Below are positions 38,704 through 50,175 of a DNA stretch of 64,000 nt, in pieces. Every line of letters begins with the position of its first letter. Positions within the stretch are counted from its first letter, which is position 1. Below the pieces are notes generated by a model, which worked only from the letters and a program-made list of their open reading frames with translations, did not search any database and was not told the DNA's origin. Source of the stretch: Acidihalobacter prosperus (GTDB lineage: Bacteria > Pseudomonadota > Gammaproteobacteria > DSM-5130 > Acidihalobacteraceae); the NCBI RefSeq assembly GCF_000754095.2, contig NZ_JQSG02000006.1, positions 1,047,129-1,111,128 on the forward strand, read 5' to 3'. The translations under genes were made by a program, and so were the position numbers.

Positions 38704-41676
38704 GTGCGTAGACTGGCCTTGGGCTTGTCCCTCATCGGGTGCCTGCTGGTACCCGTCACTTCCGAGGCGCTCGGGCTCGGATCGATCGATGTGCGCACCA
38801 GCCTCAATCAACCCCTGCAGGCCGATATCGAGCTGATGGGCGTCAACAGCGGCGATCTGAGCAGTGTCAGCGTCAAGCTCGCCTCGCCCGCATTGTTCGC
38901 CCGTGTCGGCATTCCGCGTCCCGACTATTTGACGAATCTGCAGTTCAAGGTCGCCAGCACCCGTAATGGCAAGCCAGTCATTCGGGTGACCACGAGCCAG
39001 CCTTTGCGTCAGCCCTTTCTGGATTTTCTGCTGGAGGTGAACTGGTCCGGCGGCCGCTTATTGCGCGAATACACCATTCTGCTCAATCCGCCGGATTATA
39101 TGAATGGCCGCGCCGAGGCCAGCGCGCAGATGCCTGCCGCCGTGGTCGCCCCCCCGGCGCAGGCGATGTCCGGCAAGCCTGCCGCGCCGATGACCCCCAG
39201 GCCGTCCTCGGGCGGCATGGCGGCGGCGAAGCCGCGGGCTTCGGGTCAGCCTGCTGGGGCGCCGCAACGGTATCGCGTGGTCAAGGGCGACGCGTTATGG
39301 AATATCGCCAGACAGGAAGGGGCTAGCAGCGCAGCGGATATCAACAAGATGATGGTGGGTATTTTGCGGGCCAATCCGCAGGCCTTCATCAAGGGCAACA
39401 TCAACGGGCTGAAGACCGGCTACGTCCTGCGCATTCCGCCCGCCTCGCAGCTCGCGCGGATCGCCGCCTCGGAGGCGACCGCCGAAGTGTCGAAGCAGAA
39501 TGCCTTGTGGCATCAGTATGCCATGCGAATGGCTGGCAAGACGGTACCCGAATCGCAGCTCAAGGCGGCGGGCGATATGTCGTCGGCGACCGGTAAACCC
39601 GCCATGCCGGGCAAAACCGCGGAAGCGGGTAACGGACATCTCCGCATCATGGGCACCGAGTCGAAATCGCCGGGCATGGGTGGGGAAAAGATCGCCATGG
39701 CCGGTGCCGGCGATCAGAAGGCAATGGAGCATCAGCTGTCGCTTGCAAAGGAAGCGGCCGTATCGAATCAGCAACAGATCAAGGATTTGCAATCGCGCAT
39801 CGATGCCTTGCAGGGGATCGTTACGAAACAGCAGAAACTGCTGGAGCTGAAGAATCAGGAGCTGGCAGCCCTGCAGGCAAAGGCCGGACACGCCGGCACC
39901 GCCAACGCTCCGGCGAAGCTCGCATTGCCGACCGCCACCACGGGTGGGAAGCTCTCGATGCCGGCTTCCGCCACGGCCGCGCATGCGCTGCCGGCCATGC
40001 CGGTTGCCACCACCGCGGAAAAGCCGGCCACGACGGCCATGCCCCATAATGCCACCGCAGCTCATCCCGAGGCCGTGGCACCGGCGAAGCCTGTGGCAGC
40101 ACCCAAACCGCCTGCGAAGCCGGTCGAGCCGACGCGCACGAGCCTGGTCGACATGCTGGCGAACAACCCCAACTACCTGATGGCGGCGGGAGCATTGGCG
40201 CTGTTGCTGCTGGCACTGCTGTGGCTGGTGGTGCGCCGTTCGTCGAAAGCCAAGCAGACGCCGAAGGTGCGCGGCCTCGATCAGCCGATTGGCGCCGCAG
40301 GCGCAGAACCGAGCTTCGACAGTAATGTCGTGGCCGGCGGTGTCGCCGCGGTCGCCGCGGGCGCTGCGACAGCCGCCGTCGCGGAACAGAGCGCGGATCG
40401 CGAACCAGGTGGCGCGGGCGATGATTCCGAGGACGGCGTTGCCGCACAGTCGGTAAGCGAGCCGGATGACGATCTCGGTGAACTACCGTTGATGGATGAG
40501 GACGCGCCGGCAGAAAATGCGGAGGCGGCACCGGCTGACGATGCGATGGCGGAGGCGGATGTGTACATTGCGTACGGCCTCTATCCGCAAGCCGAATCAG
40601 TCATCCAGAAGGCACTGGAAGACGAACCTGACAATGCGAACTACCGTTCCAAACTGCTCGAATGCTATTACAGCGCCAATGACCGAGAGGCCTTCGATCG
40701 CGAAGCCCAGGTGTTGTTCGACAGCCTGCCGAACGCCCAGAACGATCCCACATGGCAGCGCGTGGCGGCTTTGGGCAAGTCGCTGAGTCCCGACAACAAC
40801 CTGTTTTCCGCTACCGATACAGGTGGATTGAGTGCCGAGGATATCGTCGGCGTAAAGTCGGATCTTGGTGACCTGGATCTCGGCGATTCTCACGATTTCG
40901 GCGATTTGGGTGCCGAAGGTGATGCGCCAAGTGCGGATGCGGATGATCAGGTTTTCAATCTGGACGACCTTGATCTGGGAGACGATCTCGGCGATGACCT
41001 GACCGAGGTGTCGGTGGACGAAGCCGATGATGCCAAAAAGGGACAGGCCGATCTGGCTCCCGTGGAAGCGGGTGCGACGGGCGATGCCGACCTAGACAAC
41101 CTGGACGCGCTCGATTTCAGCATGGACGATCTGGAACTGCCCGCGGAACCGCCCGCTTCGAGCGGCGATCAGGATAGCGCCGACGATCTGGATTTCGAAA
41201 CCCTCGACATATCTTCAGACCTGTCTGAGAGCGATGAAAAGCCGCAGGCCGTGGCCGCGCCGGCCGTCGAGGATGACCTGGATGCGCTCGATTTCGACCT
41301 CGACATCGCGACCGGGGATGCGATGAGCGGGATCGAAGAGCCGCCGGAGAAAGCCTTATCCACGCCAGAGGCGGCGCAGTCGCCCGCAGACGACGAGAGC
41401 GTGCTTTCCACGGCATCGGACATCGATGACCTTGATACCTTCGGTGAATTGGAAGACCTGGAGTTCGACGTGGGCGGTATGGATACCGAACCGGCCACGG
41501 AAGGAAGCGGGCTGATCACGGACGGGGACGAGGTGGCCACCAAGCTGGACCTCGCCAAGGCCTATCTCGATATGGGTGACGAGGAAGGCGCGCAAAGCAC
41601 CCTGCAGGAGGTACTCGCGGAGGGCTCGCCAGAACAGCGCGAAGAGGCCGAATCCCTGCTTAAACAGATCGGCTGA
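38704..41676 (+). CDS. fimV: FimV/TspA-like hub protein with LysM domain
   Basis: 990 residues. A signal peptide, a FimV N-terminal domain (SIDVRTSLNQPLQADIELMG), a LysM-like peptidoglycan-binding region near residues 185-260, a coiled coil (HQLSLAKEAAVSNQQQI), Ala/Pro-rich stretches, one membrane segment (LMAAGALALLLLALLWLVV), a very acidic cytoplasmic region with repeated D-L-D motifs, and the FimV C-terminal TPR-like motif (KLDLAKAYLDMGDEEGA). In Pseudomonas FimV organises the cell pole for type IV pili and cAMP signalling. Position between asd/usg and truA is conserved. Confidence 0.92.
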   Translation: MRRLALGLSLIGCLLVPVTSEALGLGSIDVRTSLNQPLQADIELMGVNSGDLSSVSVKLASPALFARVGIPRPDYLTNLQFKVASTRNGKPVIRVTTSQPLRQPFLDFLLEVNWSGGRLLREYTILLNPPDYMNGRAEASAQMPAAVVAPPAQAMSGKPAAPMTPRPSSGGMAAAKPRASGQPAGAPQRYRVVKGDALWNIARQEGASSAADINKMMVGILRANPQAFIKGNINGLKTGYVLRIPPASQLARIAASEATAEVSKQNALWHQYAMRMAGKTVPESQLKAAGDMSSATGKPAMPGKTAEAGNGHLRIMGTESKSPGMGGEKIAMAGAGDQKAMEHQLSLAKEAAVSNQQQIKDLQSRIDALQGIVTKQQKLLELKNQELAALQAKAGHAGTANAPAKLALPTATTGGKLSMPASATAAHALPAMPVATTAEKPATTAMPHNATAAHPEAVAPAKPVAAPKPPAKPVEPTRTSLVDMLANNPNYLMAAGALALLLLALLWLVVRRSSKAKQTPKVRGLDQPIGAAGAEPSFDSNVVAGGVAAVAAGAATAAVAEQSADREPGGAGDDSEDGVAAQSVSEPDDDLGELPLMDEDAPAENAEAAPADDAMAEADVYIAYGLYPQAESVIQKALEDEPDNANYRSKLLECYYSANDREAFDREAQVLFDSLPNAQNDPTWQRVAALGKSLSPDNNLFSATDTGGLSAEDIVGVKSDLGDLDLGDSHDFGDLGAEGDAPSADADDQVFNLDDLDLGDDLGDDLTEVSVDEADDAKKGQADLAPVEAGATGDADLDNLDALDFSMDDLELPAEPPASSGDQDSADDLDFETLDISSDLSESDEKPQAVAAPAVEDDLDALDFDLDIATGDAMSGIEEPPEKALSTPEAAQSPADDESVLSTASDIDDLDTFGELEDLEFDVGGMDTEPATEGSGLITDGDEVATKLDLAKAYLDMGDEEGAQSTLQEVLAEGSPEQREEAESLLKQIG

Positions 41677-41711
41677 ACGTAACGGCACCCGCCTGGCGGG
41701 GCAGCATCCGG

Positions 41712-41735
41712 GGCCGGGTCGCCAGCGATCCGGCC
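41712..41735 (+). terminator. Hairpin after fimV
   Basis: GGCCGG (41712-41717) and CCGGCC (41730-41735) form a 6-bp stem 36 bases after the fimV stop, followed by a moderately T-rich stretch. truA starts at 41774. Confidence 0.45.
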
Positions 41736-41773
41736 TCTTGCATTTTGAGGCATACGAAACGGAACGACGACCG

Positions 41774-42550
41774 ATGCGCATCGCACTGGGGATCGAATAC
41801 GACGGCCGCGATTTTTCAGGATGGCAACGCCAGGCCGGTACGCGCACGGTCCAGGCTTGCCTGGAACAGGCGCTGTCCAAGGTGGCGGCGGTGCCAGTGA
41901 GCCTGGTTTGTGCGGGGCGTACCGATGCCGGCGTGCACGCTGTCGGGCAGATTGCGCATTTCGACACGCCATCGCTGCGCAGCGAGCGTTCCTGGGTACT
42001 CGGAGCCAATGCCAATCTGCCCGAGGCGATCAGCGTGCAATGGGCGATCGAGGTCGACGAATCCTTCCATGCGCGATTTTCGGCGATTTCGCGCCGTTAC
42101 CGCTATGTGATCCTGAGCCGCTGGGTACGGCCGGGACTTCTTCGCGGAAAGGTGACCTGGGTGCATGCGGAGCTGGATATCGATGCGATGCGCGAAGCGG
42201 CTGCGCATCTCGTGGGGCGTCACGATTTTTCGAGCTACCGGGCACTGGCGTGCCAGGCCAAGAGTCCGGTGCGCACGGTGCACCGCATCGAACTGACGCG
42301 CGAAGACGATTTCATCTATCTCGACATCCATGCCAACGCCTTTCTCCACCACATGGTGCGCAATATCGCCGGGGTTCTGATCGGCATCGGCAAACGCGAG
42401 CATGGGCCGGATTGGAGCCGCGAGATACTCGAATACCGCGATCGCACCCGCGGGGGCGTGACGGCACCGGCGGATGGGCTGTATTTTGTCCATGTCGAAT
42501 ACCCTCCGGAGCACAGCCTGCCGCAGACGCAGCGGGCGCCGCGCTTCTGA
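41774..42550 (+). CDS. truA: tRNA pseudouridine(38-40) synthase
   Basis: 258 residues with the catalytic aspartate D51 in AGRTDAGVHAVGQ. It modifies the anticodon arm of tRNAs. The ATG at 41774 starts the family N-terminus (MRIALGIEYDGRDFSGWQ). Confidence 0.97.
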   Translation: MRIALGIEYDGRDFSGWQRQAGTRTVQACLEQALSKVAAVPVSLVCAGRTDAGVHAVGQIAHFDTPSLRSERSWVLGANANLPEAISVQWAIEVDESFHARFSAISRRYRYVILSRWVRPGLLRGKVTWVHAELDIDAMREAAAHLVGRHDFSSYRALACQAKSPVRTVHRIELTREDDFIYLDIHANAFLHHMVRNIAGVLIGIGKREHGPDWSREILEYRDRTRGGVTAPADGLYFVHVEYPPEHSLPQTQRAPRF

Positions 42551-42606
42551 GGACGGGGCAATTCTGCTAATCTGTCGGGCTTGCGGCGAGGATCGACACG
42601 GCGAAC

Positions 42607-43233
42607 GTGCGGACACGAATCAAGATTTGCGGCATTACGCGGCTGGCCGATGCGCAGTCGGCATGCGAAGCGGGGGTCGATGCGCTCGGCTTTGTCTTCT
42701 ATCCGCGTAGCCCGCGTCATATCGCGCCCGCGCTCGCTCGAGACATCGTGGGCCGGGTGCCTCCCTTCGTGACCTGTGTCGGTCTGTTTCTCGATGCCGC
42801 CGTGGACGAGGTGAGAGAGATTGCCGAAAGGGTTGGCCTGGATGTGCTGCAGTTTCACGGCAACGAACCGCCAGAGGTCTGCCGGGCCGGCGGACGCCCT
42901 TATCTAAAGGCGGTCGGCATGCAGGGCCAGGGCGATCCCATAAGCTACGCGGCGCGTTATGAAGATGCCCAGGGTTTCCTGCTGGACAGCCACGGGCAGG
43001 GAGAAGCGGGGGGCACGGGGCGCACCTTCGACTGGGCACAAGCTCCGGTCGCCTTGCCCGCACCGATCATACTGGCAGGTGGCCTGAAGCCCGAAAACGT
43101 CGGTGAAGCCGTCGTCCGCATGCGCCCTTACGCCGTGGATGTCAGCAGTGGTGTGGAATCGGCGCCCGGGGTCAAGGATGCTAGCCGGATAATGCGTTTT
43201 GTAAGCGAGGTGAGGCGTGTCGACGCGCGATAA
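42607..43233 (+). CDS. trpF: Phosphoribosylanthranilate isomerase
   Basis: 208 residues with [14 protein letters not shown] (general-acid cysteine), FHGNE and [12 protein letters not shown] start at 42607. It overlaps trpB by 17 bases. Confidence 0.97.
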   Translation: MRTRIKICGITRLADAQSACEAGVDALGFVFYPRSPRHIAPALARDIVGRVPPFVTCVGLFLDAAVDEVREIAERVGLDVLQFHGNEPPEVCRAGGRPYLKAVGMQGQGDPISYAARYEDAQGFLLDSHGQGEAGGTGRTFDWAQAPVALPAPIILAGGLKPENVGEAVVRMRPYAVDVSSGVESAPGVKDASRIMRFVSEVRRVDAR

Positions 43234-44449
43234 GATGCAATCGGAAACCGTGGACTGGGCTGCTTATCCGGACGCAAACGGCCATTTCGGTCCGTATGGC
43301 GGCCGGTTCGTGGCGGAAACCCTGATGGAATCCCTGCTCGAACTGCAGCAGGCATACGAAAGATTGCGCAGAGATCCGGATTTCATTGCCGAGTTCGACG
43401 CCGATCTTGCGCACTATGTCGGTCGGCCGAGCCCGCTTTACCATGCGGCGCGCTGGAGCCGCGAGCAGGGCGGTGCGCAGATCCACCTCAAACGGGAAGA
43501 CCTGAATCACACCGGCGCGCACAAGATCAACAATACCGTTGGTCAGGCGTTGCTCGCCAAACGCATGGGCAAGTCGCGGATCATCGCCGAGACCGGCGCC
43601 GGGCAGCATGGCGTCGCCTCGGCCACGGTTGCCGCGCGCCTCGGCCTCGAATGCGTAGTCTACATGGGGGCGGAGGATATTCAGCGTCAGGCGCCCAATG
43701 TGTTCCGCATGAAGCTGCTAGGCGCCGAGGTCGTGCCGGTCACATCGGGATCGCGCACCCTCAAGGATGCCATGAACGAGGCCATGCGCGACTGGGTCAC
43801 GAATATCGATTCGACCTTCTATATCATCGGCACGGCGGCGGGCCCGCACCCGTATCCGCAGTTGGTGCGAGACTTCCAGACCGTGATCGGGCGCGAGGCT
43901 CGCGCGCAGTGCCTTGAGCAGTTCGGCGCGCTGCCGGATGCGCTGGTCGCCTGTGTCGGCGGCGGCTCCAACGCCATCGGCCTGTTCCATCCATTTCTGG
44001 GCGACGACGAGGTCGAGATGTACGGCGTCGAGGCCGGCGGGCGGGGGCTTGCCACCGGCGAGCATGCGGCACCGCTCTCGGCCGGCCGCCCCGGTGTGCT
44101 GCACGGCAACCGGACGTACCTGATGGAGGATGATGACGGCCAGATCATGGCCACGCATTCGGTATCGGCCGGATTGGATTATCCGGGGGTGGGCCCCGAA
44201 CACGCATGGCTCAGGGATATGGGGCGTGCACGCTACGTGAGCATTGACGACGACGAGGCCATGACGGCGTTTCATGCACTGACCCGCATCGAGGGCATCA
44301 TCCCGGCGCTCGAGTCGAGCCATGCGCTGGCGTATGCGGGGCGGCTGGCGGCCGGCATGCGACCGGATCAGCACGTCGTGGTCAATCTGTCCGGTCGGGG
44401 CGACAAGGATATCAACACAGTCGCCCGACTCGAGGGGATCGAACTGTGA
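43217..44449 (+). CDS. trpB: Tryptophan synthase beta chain
   Basis: 410 residues with the PLP lysine K103 in HTGAHKINN and the phosphate loop GGGSNAIG. It joins indole and serine. A GTG at 43217 overlaps trpF; an ATG at 43235 is an alternative start. The stop overlaps the trpA start (GTGA). Confidence 0.98.
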   Translation: MSTRDKMQSETVDWAAYPDANGHFGPYGGRFVAETLMESLLELQQAYERLRRDPDFIAEFDADLAHYVGRPSPLYHAARWSREQGGAQIHLKREDLNHTGAHKINNTVGQALLAKRMGKSRIIAETGAGQHGVASATVAARLGLECVVYMGAEDIQRQAPNVFRMKLLGAEVVPVTSGSRTLKDAMNEAMRDWVTNIDSTFYIIGTAAGPHPYPQLVRDFQTVIGREARAQCLEQFGALPDALVACVGGGSNAIGLFHPFLGDDEVEMYGVEAGGRGLATGEHAAPLSAGRPGVLHGNRTYLMEDDDGQIMATHSVSAGLDYPGVGPEHAWLRDMGRARYVSIDDDEAMTAFHALTRIEGIIPALESSHALAYAGRLAAGMRPDQHVVVNLSGRGDKDINTVARLEGIEL

Positions 44450-45282
44450 GCCGGATCCAAGCACGTTTCGAACATCTGCGCCAAGAGGGCAGAAAGGCTC
44501 TCATCACCTACATCACCGCGGGCGATCCCAGCCCGGAAGTCACGCTGGAGCTGATGCATGCACTGGTGCGTAACGGTGCCGACCTGATAGAGCTGGGCGT
44601 GCCGTTTTCCGACCCCATGGCCGACGGTCCGGTGATACAGGCCGCGTGTGAGCGCGCGCTGGCCCATCACGTCGGCTTGCGGCGCGTGATCGAGCTGGTC
44701 GGCGAGTTCCGGCGCCATGACCAAGACACGCCCGTCGTGCTCATGGGATATCTCAATCCGGTCGAAGTGATGGGCTACGAGGCCTTCGCGCAGGCGGCCT
44801 CGGCCGCCGGCGTTGATGGCCTGCTGACCGTGGACCTGCCGCCCGAGGAGGCCGATGCGGTGCTGGCGCCCATCCGCGCCAGCGGCATCGATCCGATATT
44901 TCTGCTGGCGCCGACCAGCGTGGATGCACGCATCGATTCGATTTGCGCGCATGCGAGGGGATTCGTGTACTACGTTTCCCTCAAGGGCGTAACCGGCGCA
45001 CGCACGCTCGACGTCGCGGCCGTTGCCGAACGCGTCGCGGCGATTCGCCGGCATACGGACTTGCCGGTGGGGGTCGGTTTCGGCATCCGCGATGCCGAAA
45101 CCGCCGGCCGCGTTGCAGCAGTGGCCGATGCCGTGGTGGTTGGCAGCGCGGTGGTGAGTCTGGCTGAGCGGCTTGGAGCGGAACCGCCCCGGCTGCTCGA
45201 AGCGGTAGGCGAGCTGGTTTCCGGCATGCGTGCGGCGATCGATGCGCAGGTGGGCGAGGTCGGCACGGGGGGCGTGCGATGA
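44446..45282 (+). CDS. trpA: Tryptophan synthase alpha chain
   Basis: 278 residues with [20 protein letters not shown] (catalytic Glu and Asp) and GVTGA. It cleaves indole-3-glycerol phosphate. GTG start coupled to trpB; its stop overlaps accD (ATGA). Confidence 0.98.
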   Translation: MSRIQARFEHLRQEGRKALITYITAGDPSPEVTLELMHALVRNGADLIELGVPFSDPMADGPVIQAACERALAHHVGLRRVIELVGEFRRHDQDTPVVLMGYLNPVEVMGYEAFAQAASAAGVDGLLTVDLPPEEADAVLAPIRASGIDPIFLLAPTSVDARIDSICAHARGFVYYVSLKGVTGARTLDVAAVAERVAAIRRHTDLPVGVGFGIRDAETAGRVAAVADAVVVGSAVVSLAERLGAEPPRLLEAVGELVSGMRAAIDAQVGEVGTGGVR

Positions 45283-46163
45283 GCTGGTACCAGAAACTGA
45301 TTCCGTCGCGCATCCGCACCGAGGCGACCGCCAAACGTGGCGTCCCGGAGGGGTTGTGGGAGAAATGCCCGGTATGCAAGGGGGTGCTGTATCGCGCGGA
45401 ACTCGAGCGTAACCTGGACGTTTGCCCCAAGTGCAGCCACCACATGCGCATCGGCGCGCGCCGCCGGCTCGATACCTTCCTCGATCCGGGCGAACGGGTG
45501 GAGATTGGCGAGGAGCTTGCGCCGGTCGACGTCCTGCGTTTTCGCGATAGCAAGAAATATCGCGACCGACTGGCGCAGGCGCAGAAGCAAACCGGCGAAA
45601 AGGATGCCTTGGTGGTGATGCAGGGCAGTCTCAAGGGGCGCCCGGTCGTCGTCGCCGCCTTCGATTTCGGCTTTATGGGCGGTTCGATGGGGTCGGTCGT
45701 CGGCGAGCGTTTCGTGCGCGGCGCGGCTACCGCGCTGGAGGCGGGCATTCCGCTGGTCTGTTTTTCCGCGAGCGGCGGCGCGCGTATGCAGGAGGCGCTG
45801 TTTTCGCTGATGCAGATGGCCAAAACCAGCGCCGCGCTGGCGCGCCTGTCCGAAGCCGGCGTGCCCTACGTGTCGGTGTTGACCGATCCCACCATGGGCG
45901 GCGTTTCGGCCAGCCTCGCCATGCTCGGCGACGTCAACGTGGCCGAGCCGGCCGCCCTGATCGGTTTTGCCGGGCCGCGTGTGATCGAACAGACCGTTCG
46001 GGAGACCCTGCCAGAAGGATTCCAACGCAGCGAGTTTCTGCTGGAGCACGGTGCAGTCGACCTGATCGTGGACCGCCGCGAAATGCGCGACCGCCTCGCC
46101 AGTCTGCTGGCGATCCTGCAGCATCAGCCAAGCCCCGAAGTGGAATCTCCTGAAGCCACCTGA
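45279..46163 (+). CDS. accD: Acetyl-CoA carboxylase carboxyltransferase beta subunit
   Basis: 294 residues with an N-terminal zinc ribbon (CPVCKG ... CPKCSHHM) and the carboxyltransferase core ([19 protein letters not shown]). It forms malonyl-CoA with AccA. Coupled to trpA. Confidence 0.98.
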   Translation: MSWYQKLIPSRIRTEATAKRGVPEGLWEKCPVCKGVLYRAELERNLDVCPKCSHHMRIGARRRLDTFLDPGERVEIGEELAPVDVLRFRDSKKYRDRLAQAQKQTGEKDALVVMQGSLKGRPVVVAAFDFGFMGGSMGSVVGERFVRGAATALEAGIPLVCFSASGGARMQEALFSLMQMAKTSAALARLSEAGVPYVSVLTDPTMGGVSASLAMLGDVNVAEPAALIGFAGPRVIEQTVRETLPEGFQRSEFLLEHGAVDLIVDRREMRDRLASLLAILQHQPSPEVESPEAT

Positions 46164-46173
46164 AGCCTGCACC

Positions 46174-47430
46174 ATGCGATTCGCATCGTTGGACGAATGG
46201 CTGGCCTGGCAGGAGACGCTATCGCCGCGCGCTATCGATCTTGGCCTCGATCGCGTGCGCGCGGTGGGCGAGCGCATGCGCGTAGTGCGGCCGACCTGCC
46301 CGGTTATCACGGTGGCCGGAACCAACGGCAAGGGATCGACGGTGGCCATGCTTTCGGCCATGCTCCGCGCTGCCGGTTATCGCGTAGGCGCCTACACATC
46401 GCCGCATCTTCTGCGTTACAACGAACGGGTGTGTGTCGACGATGAACCCGTGTCCGATGCGTTTCTATGTGCCGCGTTCGATGCGATCGATGCGGCGCGG
46501 GGCGATACGCGCCTGACTTATTTCGAATACGGCACGCTCGCGGCGCTGTGGTGTTTCGCGCAGGCGAACGTGGAGGTCATGCTGTTGGAGGTTGGTCTGG
46601 GCGGGCGGCTCGATGCCGTCAATATCGTCGATGCGGACGTTGCCGTCGTCACCACCATCGATCTCGACCATACCGACTGGCTGGGCGATACCCGCGAGTT
46701 GATCGCGATCGAGAAGGCCGGCATCCAGCGCGCAGGAAGGCCGCTTGTCTGCGGCGACCGCGCGCCGCCCGCCAGCTTGTTGCGCGTGGCCGTCGACGTC
46801 GGCTCCGAGCTGCTGTGCATCGGCCGGGATTTCGATGTCGAATGGGTGGACGGAGGGCTGTGCTGGCAATGGCATGGGGAAACCGAGCATCTTCCCGCCC
46901 CCGCTTTGCCAGGCCGGTTCCAGGCCGATAACGCCGCGTGCGCCTGCATGGCGCTGGCCTGCCTCCGCGCCCGGCTGCCGACGACGCAGCAGGCCCGTGC
47001 AGACGGTCTGCGGCATATCCGGCTTGGCGCGCGTTTCGAGCCGCTGGCCGGCGCTGCCTGCGAAGTGGTGTGCGATGTGGCGCATAATCCGCAGGCAGCC
47101 CGCGCACTGTCCGCCCAGTTGGCGGATCGCCCGGTGACCGGGCGCAATCTGGCGGTTTTTTCCGCACTGGCCGACAAGGATGTGCCGAGCATCGTCGCAG
47201 CCATGGACCAACGGATCGATGTTTGGTATGTCGCCGGCCTCGAAGCGCCGCGCGGCTTGACGGCGCAAGCGCTGGTCGAGCGCATGGGAACGGTGTCTGG
47301 CAAGGTGGCAACGCATCCGGAAATCGTCGATGCCTATGCCGCCGCGTGCCGAGACGCGACGGCTGGCGACCGCATCGTGGTCTTCGGTTCGTTCCTGACC
47401 GTGGCGGCGGTACGCCAGGGCCGCGTATAA
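46174..47430 (+). CDS. folC: Bifunctional folylpolyglutamate/dihydrofolate synthase
   Basis: 418 residues, Mur-ligase fold with the P-loop VAGTNGKGSTVAML and DHTDWLGDT. It adds glutamate to dihydropteroate and folates. Confidence 0.96.
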   Translation: MRFASLDEWLAWQETLSPRAIDLGLDRVRAVGERMRVVRPTCPVITVAGTNGKGSTVAMLSAMLRAAGYRVGAYTSPHLLRYNERVCVDDEPVSDAFLCAAFDAIDAARGDTRLTYFEYGTLAALWCFAQANVEVMLLEVGLGGRLDAVNIVDADVAVVTTIDLDHTDWLGDTRELIAIEKAGIQRAGRPLVCGDRAPPASLLRVAVDVGSELLCIGRDFDVEWVDGGLCWQWHGETEHLPAPALPGRFQADNAACACMALACLRARLPTTQQARADGLRHIRLGARFEPLAGAACEVVCDVAHNPQAARALSAQLADRPVTGRNLAVFSALADKDVPSIVAAMDQRIDVWYVAGLEAPRGLTAQALVERMGTVSGKVATHPEIVDAYAAACRDATAGDRIVVFGSFLTVAAVRQGRV

Positions 47431-47462
47431 TCAGCGGCCACGCCCATACCTCGACGGCATCT

Positions 47463-48128
47463 ATGGACAAGCGTCTGCAACAGCGCCTGATCGGCGCGGC
47501 GGTACTGATAGCGCTGGCGGTAATTTTTCTGCCGATGCTGCTCAGTGGCGGCGGTTCCGAGCATGTGTCGATGAAAATGAAGCTGCCGCCCGAGCCGGAT
47601 TACCATTTCAGCAACGGCGCCCCCAAACCGCTGCCGCCGGCGACGAGTCAGGCCGTACCGGCGACCGTGGCCACGCTGCCGGCGGTGGGTACGGGCCATC
47701 CGCTGCCGCCGTCGACCAGCATGCCCTCGACTCCGGTCGCGTCCCCGCCGGCGCCTGTCGTCACGGCGCCTGCGCCGCCGGAACCCGCGCCGGCCGCGCC
47801 AGCCAAGCCCAAGGAGGCCGCGCCCAAGCCGGCACCCAAGCCACCCGCGCCGCCGCCGAGCAGCGTGACGGCGCCGAGCGGCAAACCGGTCGTGTCGGCC
47901 TGGGTGGTGCAGGTCGCCAGCTTCGTCGACGAACACAGCGCGGTCGCATTGCGCGATCGTCTGCGCAAAGCCGGATTTTCCGCCTATATCGACCGCTTTC
48001 CGCATGCCGGCAAGACCTATTACCGTGTCCGTGTCGGCCCGCGTCTGTCACACGACAAGGCCGAGGAAATGCTCAAGCGTATCGACCGCACGGTGAAGCT
48101 GAAGGGCATGCTGGTTCCCTACCCATGA
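47463..48128 (+). CDS. dedD: SPOR-domain protein (DedD-like)
   Basis: 221 residues: a membrane anchor (LIGAAVLIALAVIFLPMLL), a long Pro/Ala-rich linker (residues 50-140) and a C-terminal SPOR domain (AWVVQVASFVDEHSAVALRDRL). SPOR proteins bind denuded septal peptidoglycan. Conserved place between folC and cvpA; overlaps cvpA by 4 bases. Confidence 0.92.
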   Translation: MDKRLQQRLIGAAVLIALAVIFLPMLLSGGGSEHVSMKMKLPPEPDYHFSNGAPKPLPPATSQAVPATVATLPAVGTGHPLPPSTSMPSTPVASPPAPVVTAPAPPEPAPAAPAKPKEAAPKPAPKPPAPPPSSVTAPSGKPVVSAWVVQVASFVDEHSAVALRDRLRKAGFSAYIDRFPHAGKTYYRVRVGPRLSHDKAEEMLKRIDRTVKLKGMLVPYP

Positions 48129-48616
48129 ATGGTGCCGATGTCGCGATCGTGGCGATCATCCTGGTTTCGGTGATCGTCAGCCTGTTCCGGGGCTTCGTGC
48201 GCGAATCGCTGTCGCTGGCGACCTGGGTGCTTGCCTTCTGGCTCGCGCTGGAGTTTTCCGATCGTCTCTCGACCTTGTTGCCCAATGCCATACACTCGCC
48301 GCTGCTGCGTATCTGGATCGCCTTCGGCGTGCTGTTCATCGTCACCCTGGTGCTCGGTGCGCTGTTCAACAACCTGGCCGCCCAGCTGATCAAGCGCACC
48401 GGGCTGTCGGGTACGGATCGCGCGCTCGGCATCCTGTTCGGGGTCGCGCGCGGCGCGCTGTTGGTGGTGTTGCTGGTCCTGCTCGCCGGCCTGACCGCGC
48501 TGCCGCAGGAGAACTGGTGGCATCATTCCTACCTGCTCGAACACTTTCAACGCGTCGCCCTGTGGTTGCGAGCCTATCTGCCGCCGCGGTTGGCGGATCA
48601 GATCAGCTACAGTTGA
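48125..48616 (+). CDS. cvpA: CvpA family membrane protein
   Basis: 163 residues with four predicted membrane segments ([20 protein letters not shown] at the start). Colicin V production family; true role unclear. The neighbour purF is typical. Confidence 0.93.
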   Translation: MNGADVAIVAIILVSVIVSLFRGFVRESLSLATWVLAFWLALEFSDRLSTLLPNAIHSPLLRIWIAFGVLFIVTLVLGALFNNLAAQLIKRTGLSGTDRALGILFGVARGALLVVLLVLLAGLTALPQENWWHHSYLLEHFQRVALWLRAYLPPRLADQISYS

Positions 48617-48662
48617 ATCAGGGCGCGCCCATGCACGTTCAATTTCTGGAGGAACTCGCCCC

Positions 48663-50168
48663 GTGTGCGGGATCATAGGCATCGTTGGGCAAGGCCCCGT
48701 CAATCAGTCCCTGTACGACGGACTGACCGTATTGCAGCACCGGGGACAGGATGCCGCGGGTATCGTGACCTATCACGATGGTCGCCTGTATCTGCGCAAG
48801 GGCAACGGGTTGGTCAGGGACGTATTCCGCGCGCGCCACATGCAGGAGCTGGTCGGCAATATCGGCATCGGCCACGTGCGCTACCCCACGGCGGGTTCGT
48901 CCTCGTCGGCCGAGGCCCAGCCCTTTTACGTCAACTCGCCCTTCGGCATCACGCTGGGTCATAACGGCAACCTGATCAATACCGAGGCACTCAAGCGCGA
49001 GCTCTTTCTGCAGGATCGCCGTCACATCAATACCGAGTCCGATTCCGAGGTGCTGCTCAACATCTTTGCCCAGGAGTTGCTGCACCAGCAGCCTTTGCAT
49101 CTCGAGCCAGAGCATGTGTTCAACGCCGTCGGTGCCGTTCACCGTCGCTGCCGAGGCGCATATGGCGTGGTCGCGATGATCAACGGCCACGGCATCGTCG
49201 CCTTCCGTGATCCCTACGGCATCAGGCCGGTGGTCTACGGCATGCGCGAAACGGCGGCCGGACTCGAATATATGGTCGCCTCGGAAAGCGTTGCGCTGGA
49301 TGCCCTGGGGTTCAAGCTGATCCGCGACCTGGCACCGGGCGAGGCGATCTACATCGATCTGAGCGGACATCTGCACACGCGCCAGTGTGCCGAAGCCCCG
49401 CAGTATTCGCCGTGCATTTTCGAATATGTCTACTTCGCGCGCCCGGATTCGATCATCGACGATGTGTTCGTGCACAAGGCGCGCATGCGCATGGGCGATT
49501 ACCTCGGCCGCAAGATCATGCGCGAGTGGCCGGACCACGACATCGACGTCGTGATCCCGATTCCCGAGACCAGCCGTACCTCGGCGCTGGAACTCGCGAT
49601 GCGTCTGGGCGTGAAATACCGCGAGGGCTTCATCAAAAACCGCTACATCGCGCGTACCTTCATCATGCCGGGGCAGACCGAGCGCAAGAAATCGGTGCGT
49701 CAGAAGCTCAATCCCATCGGCCTCGAATTCCAGGGCAAGAACGTGCTGCTGGTGGACGATTCCATCGTGCGCGGCACCACCTCGCGCGAGATCGTGATGA
49801 TGGCCCGGGATGCGGGCGCGAGGCGCGTTTATTTCGCCTCGGCCTCGCCGCCCGTGCGCTATCCCAATGTCTACGGCATCGACATGCCGGCAGCCCATGA
49901 GCTGATCGCACACGGGCGCACCGAACAGGAGGTCTGCGAGGCGATTTGCGCGGACCGCCTGATCTACCAGGATTTGCCGGATCTCGTGCGGGCGGTGCAG
50001 AAGGGCAATCCCAAGCTCGCGCGCTTCGATACGGCCGTCTTCGACGGCGATTACGTGACTGGCGTCAGTCCCGATTACCTCGCCGCGCTGGAGCAGCGTC
50101 GTGCCGAGGGCAAGATTGCCGTACGCGTGCCGCGACAGGCGCACATCGATCTACACAACACGGTTTGA
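48663..50168 (+). CDS. purF: Amidophosphoribosyltransferase
   Basis: 501 residues. The N-terminal glutaminase nucleophile follows the start ([10 protein letters not shown]), and the PRPP loop [18 protein letters not shown] is in the C-terminal domain. First committed step of purine synthesis. GTG start with GGAGG upstream. Confidence 0.98.
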   Translation: MCGIIGIVGQGPVNQSLYDGLTVLQHRGQDAAGIVTYHDGRLYLRKGNGLVRDVFRARHMQELVGNIGIGHVRYPTAGSSSSAEAQPFYVNSPFGITLGHNGNLINTEALKRELFLQDRRHINTESDSEVLLNIFAQELLHQQPLHLEPEHVFNAVGAVHRRCRGAYGVVAMINGHGIVAFRDPYGIRPVVYGMRETAAGLEYMVASESVALDALGFKLIRDLAPGEAIYIDLSGHLHTRQCAEAPQYSPCIFEYVYFARPDSIIDDVFVHKARMRMGDYLGRKIMREWPDHDIDVVIPIPETSRTSALELAMRLGVKYREGFIKNRYIARTFIMPGQTERKKSVRQKLNPIGLEFQGKNVLLVDDSIVRGTTSREIVMMARDAGARRVYFASASPPVRYPNVYGIDMPAAHELIAHGRTEQEVCEAICADRLIYQDLPDLVRAVQKGNPKLARFDTAVFDGDYVTGVSPDYLAALEQRRAEGKIAVRVPRQAHIDLHNTV

Positions 50169-50175
50169 ATTTCCT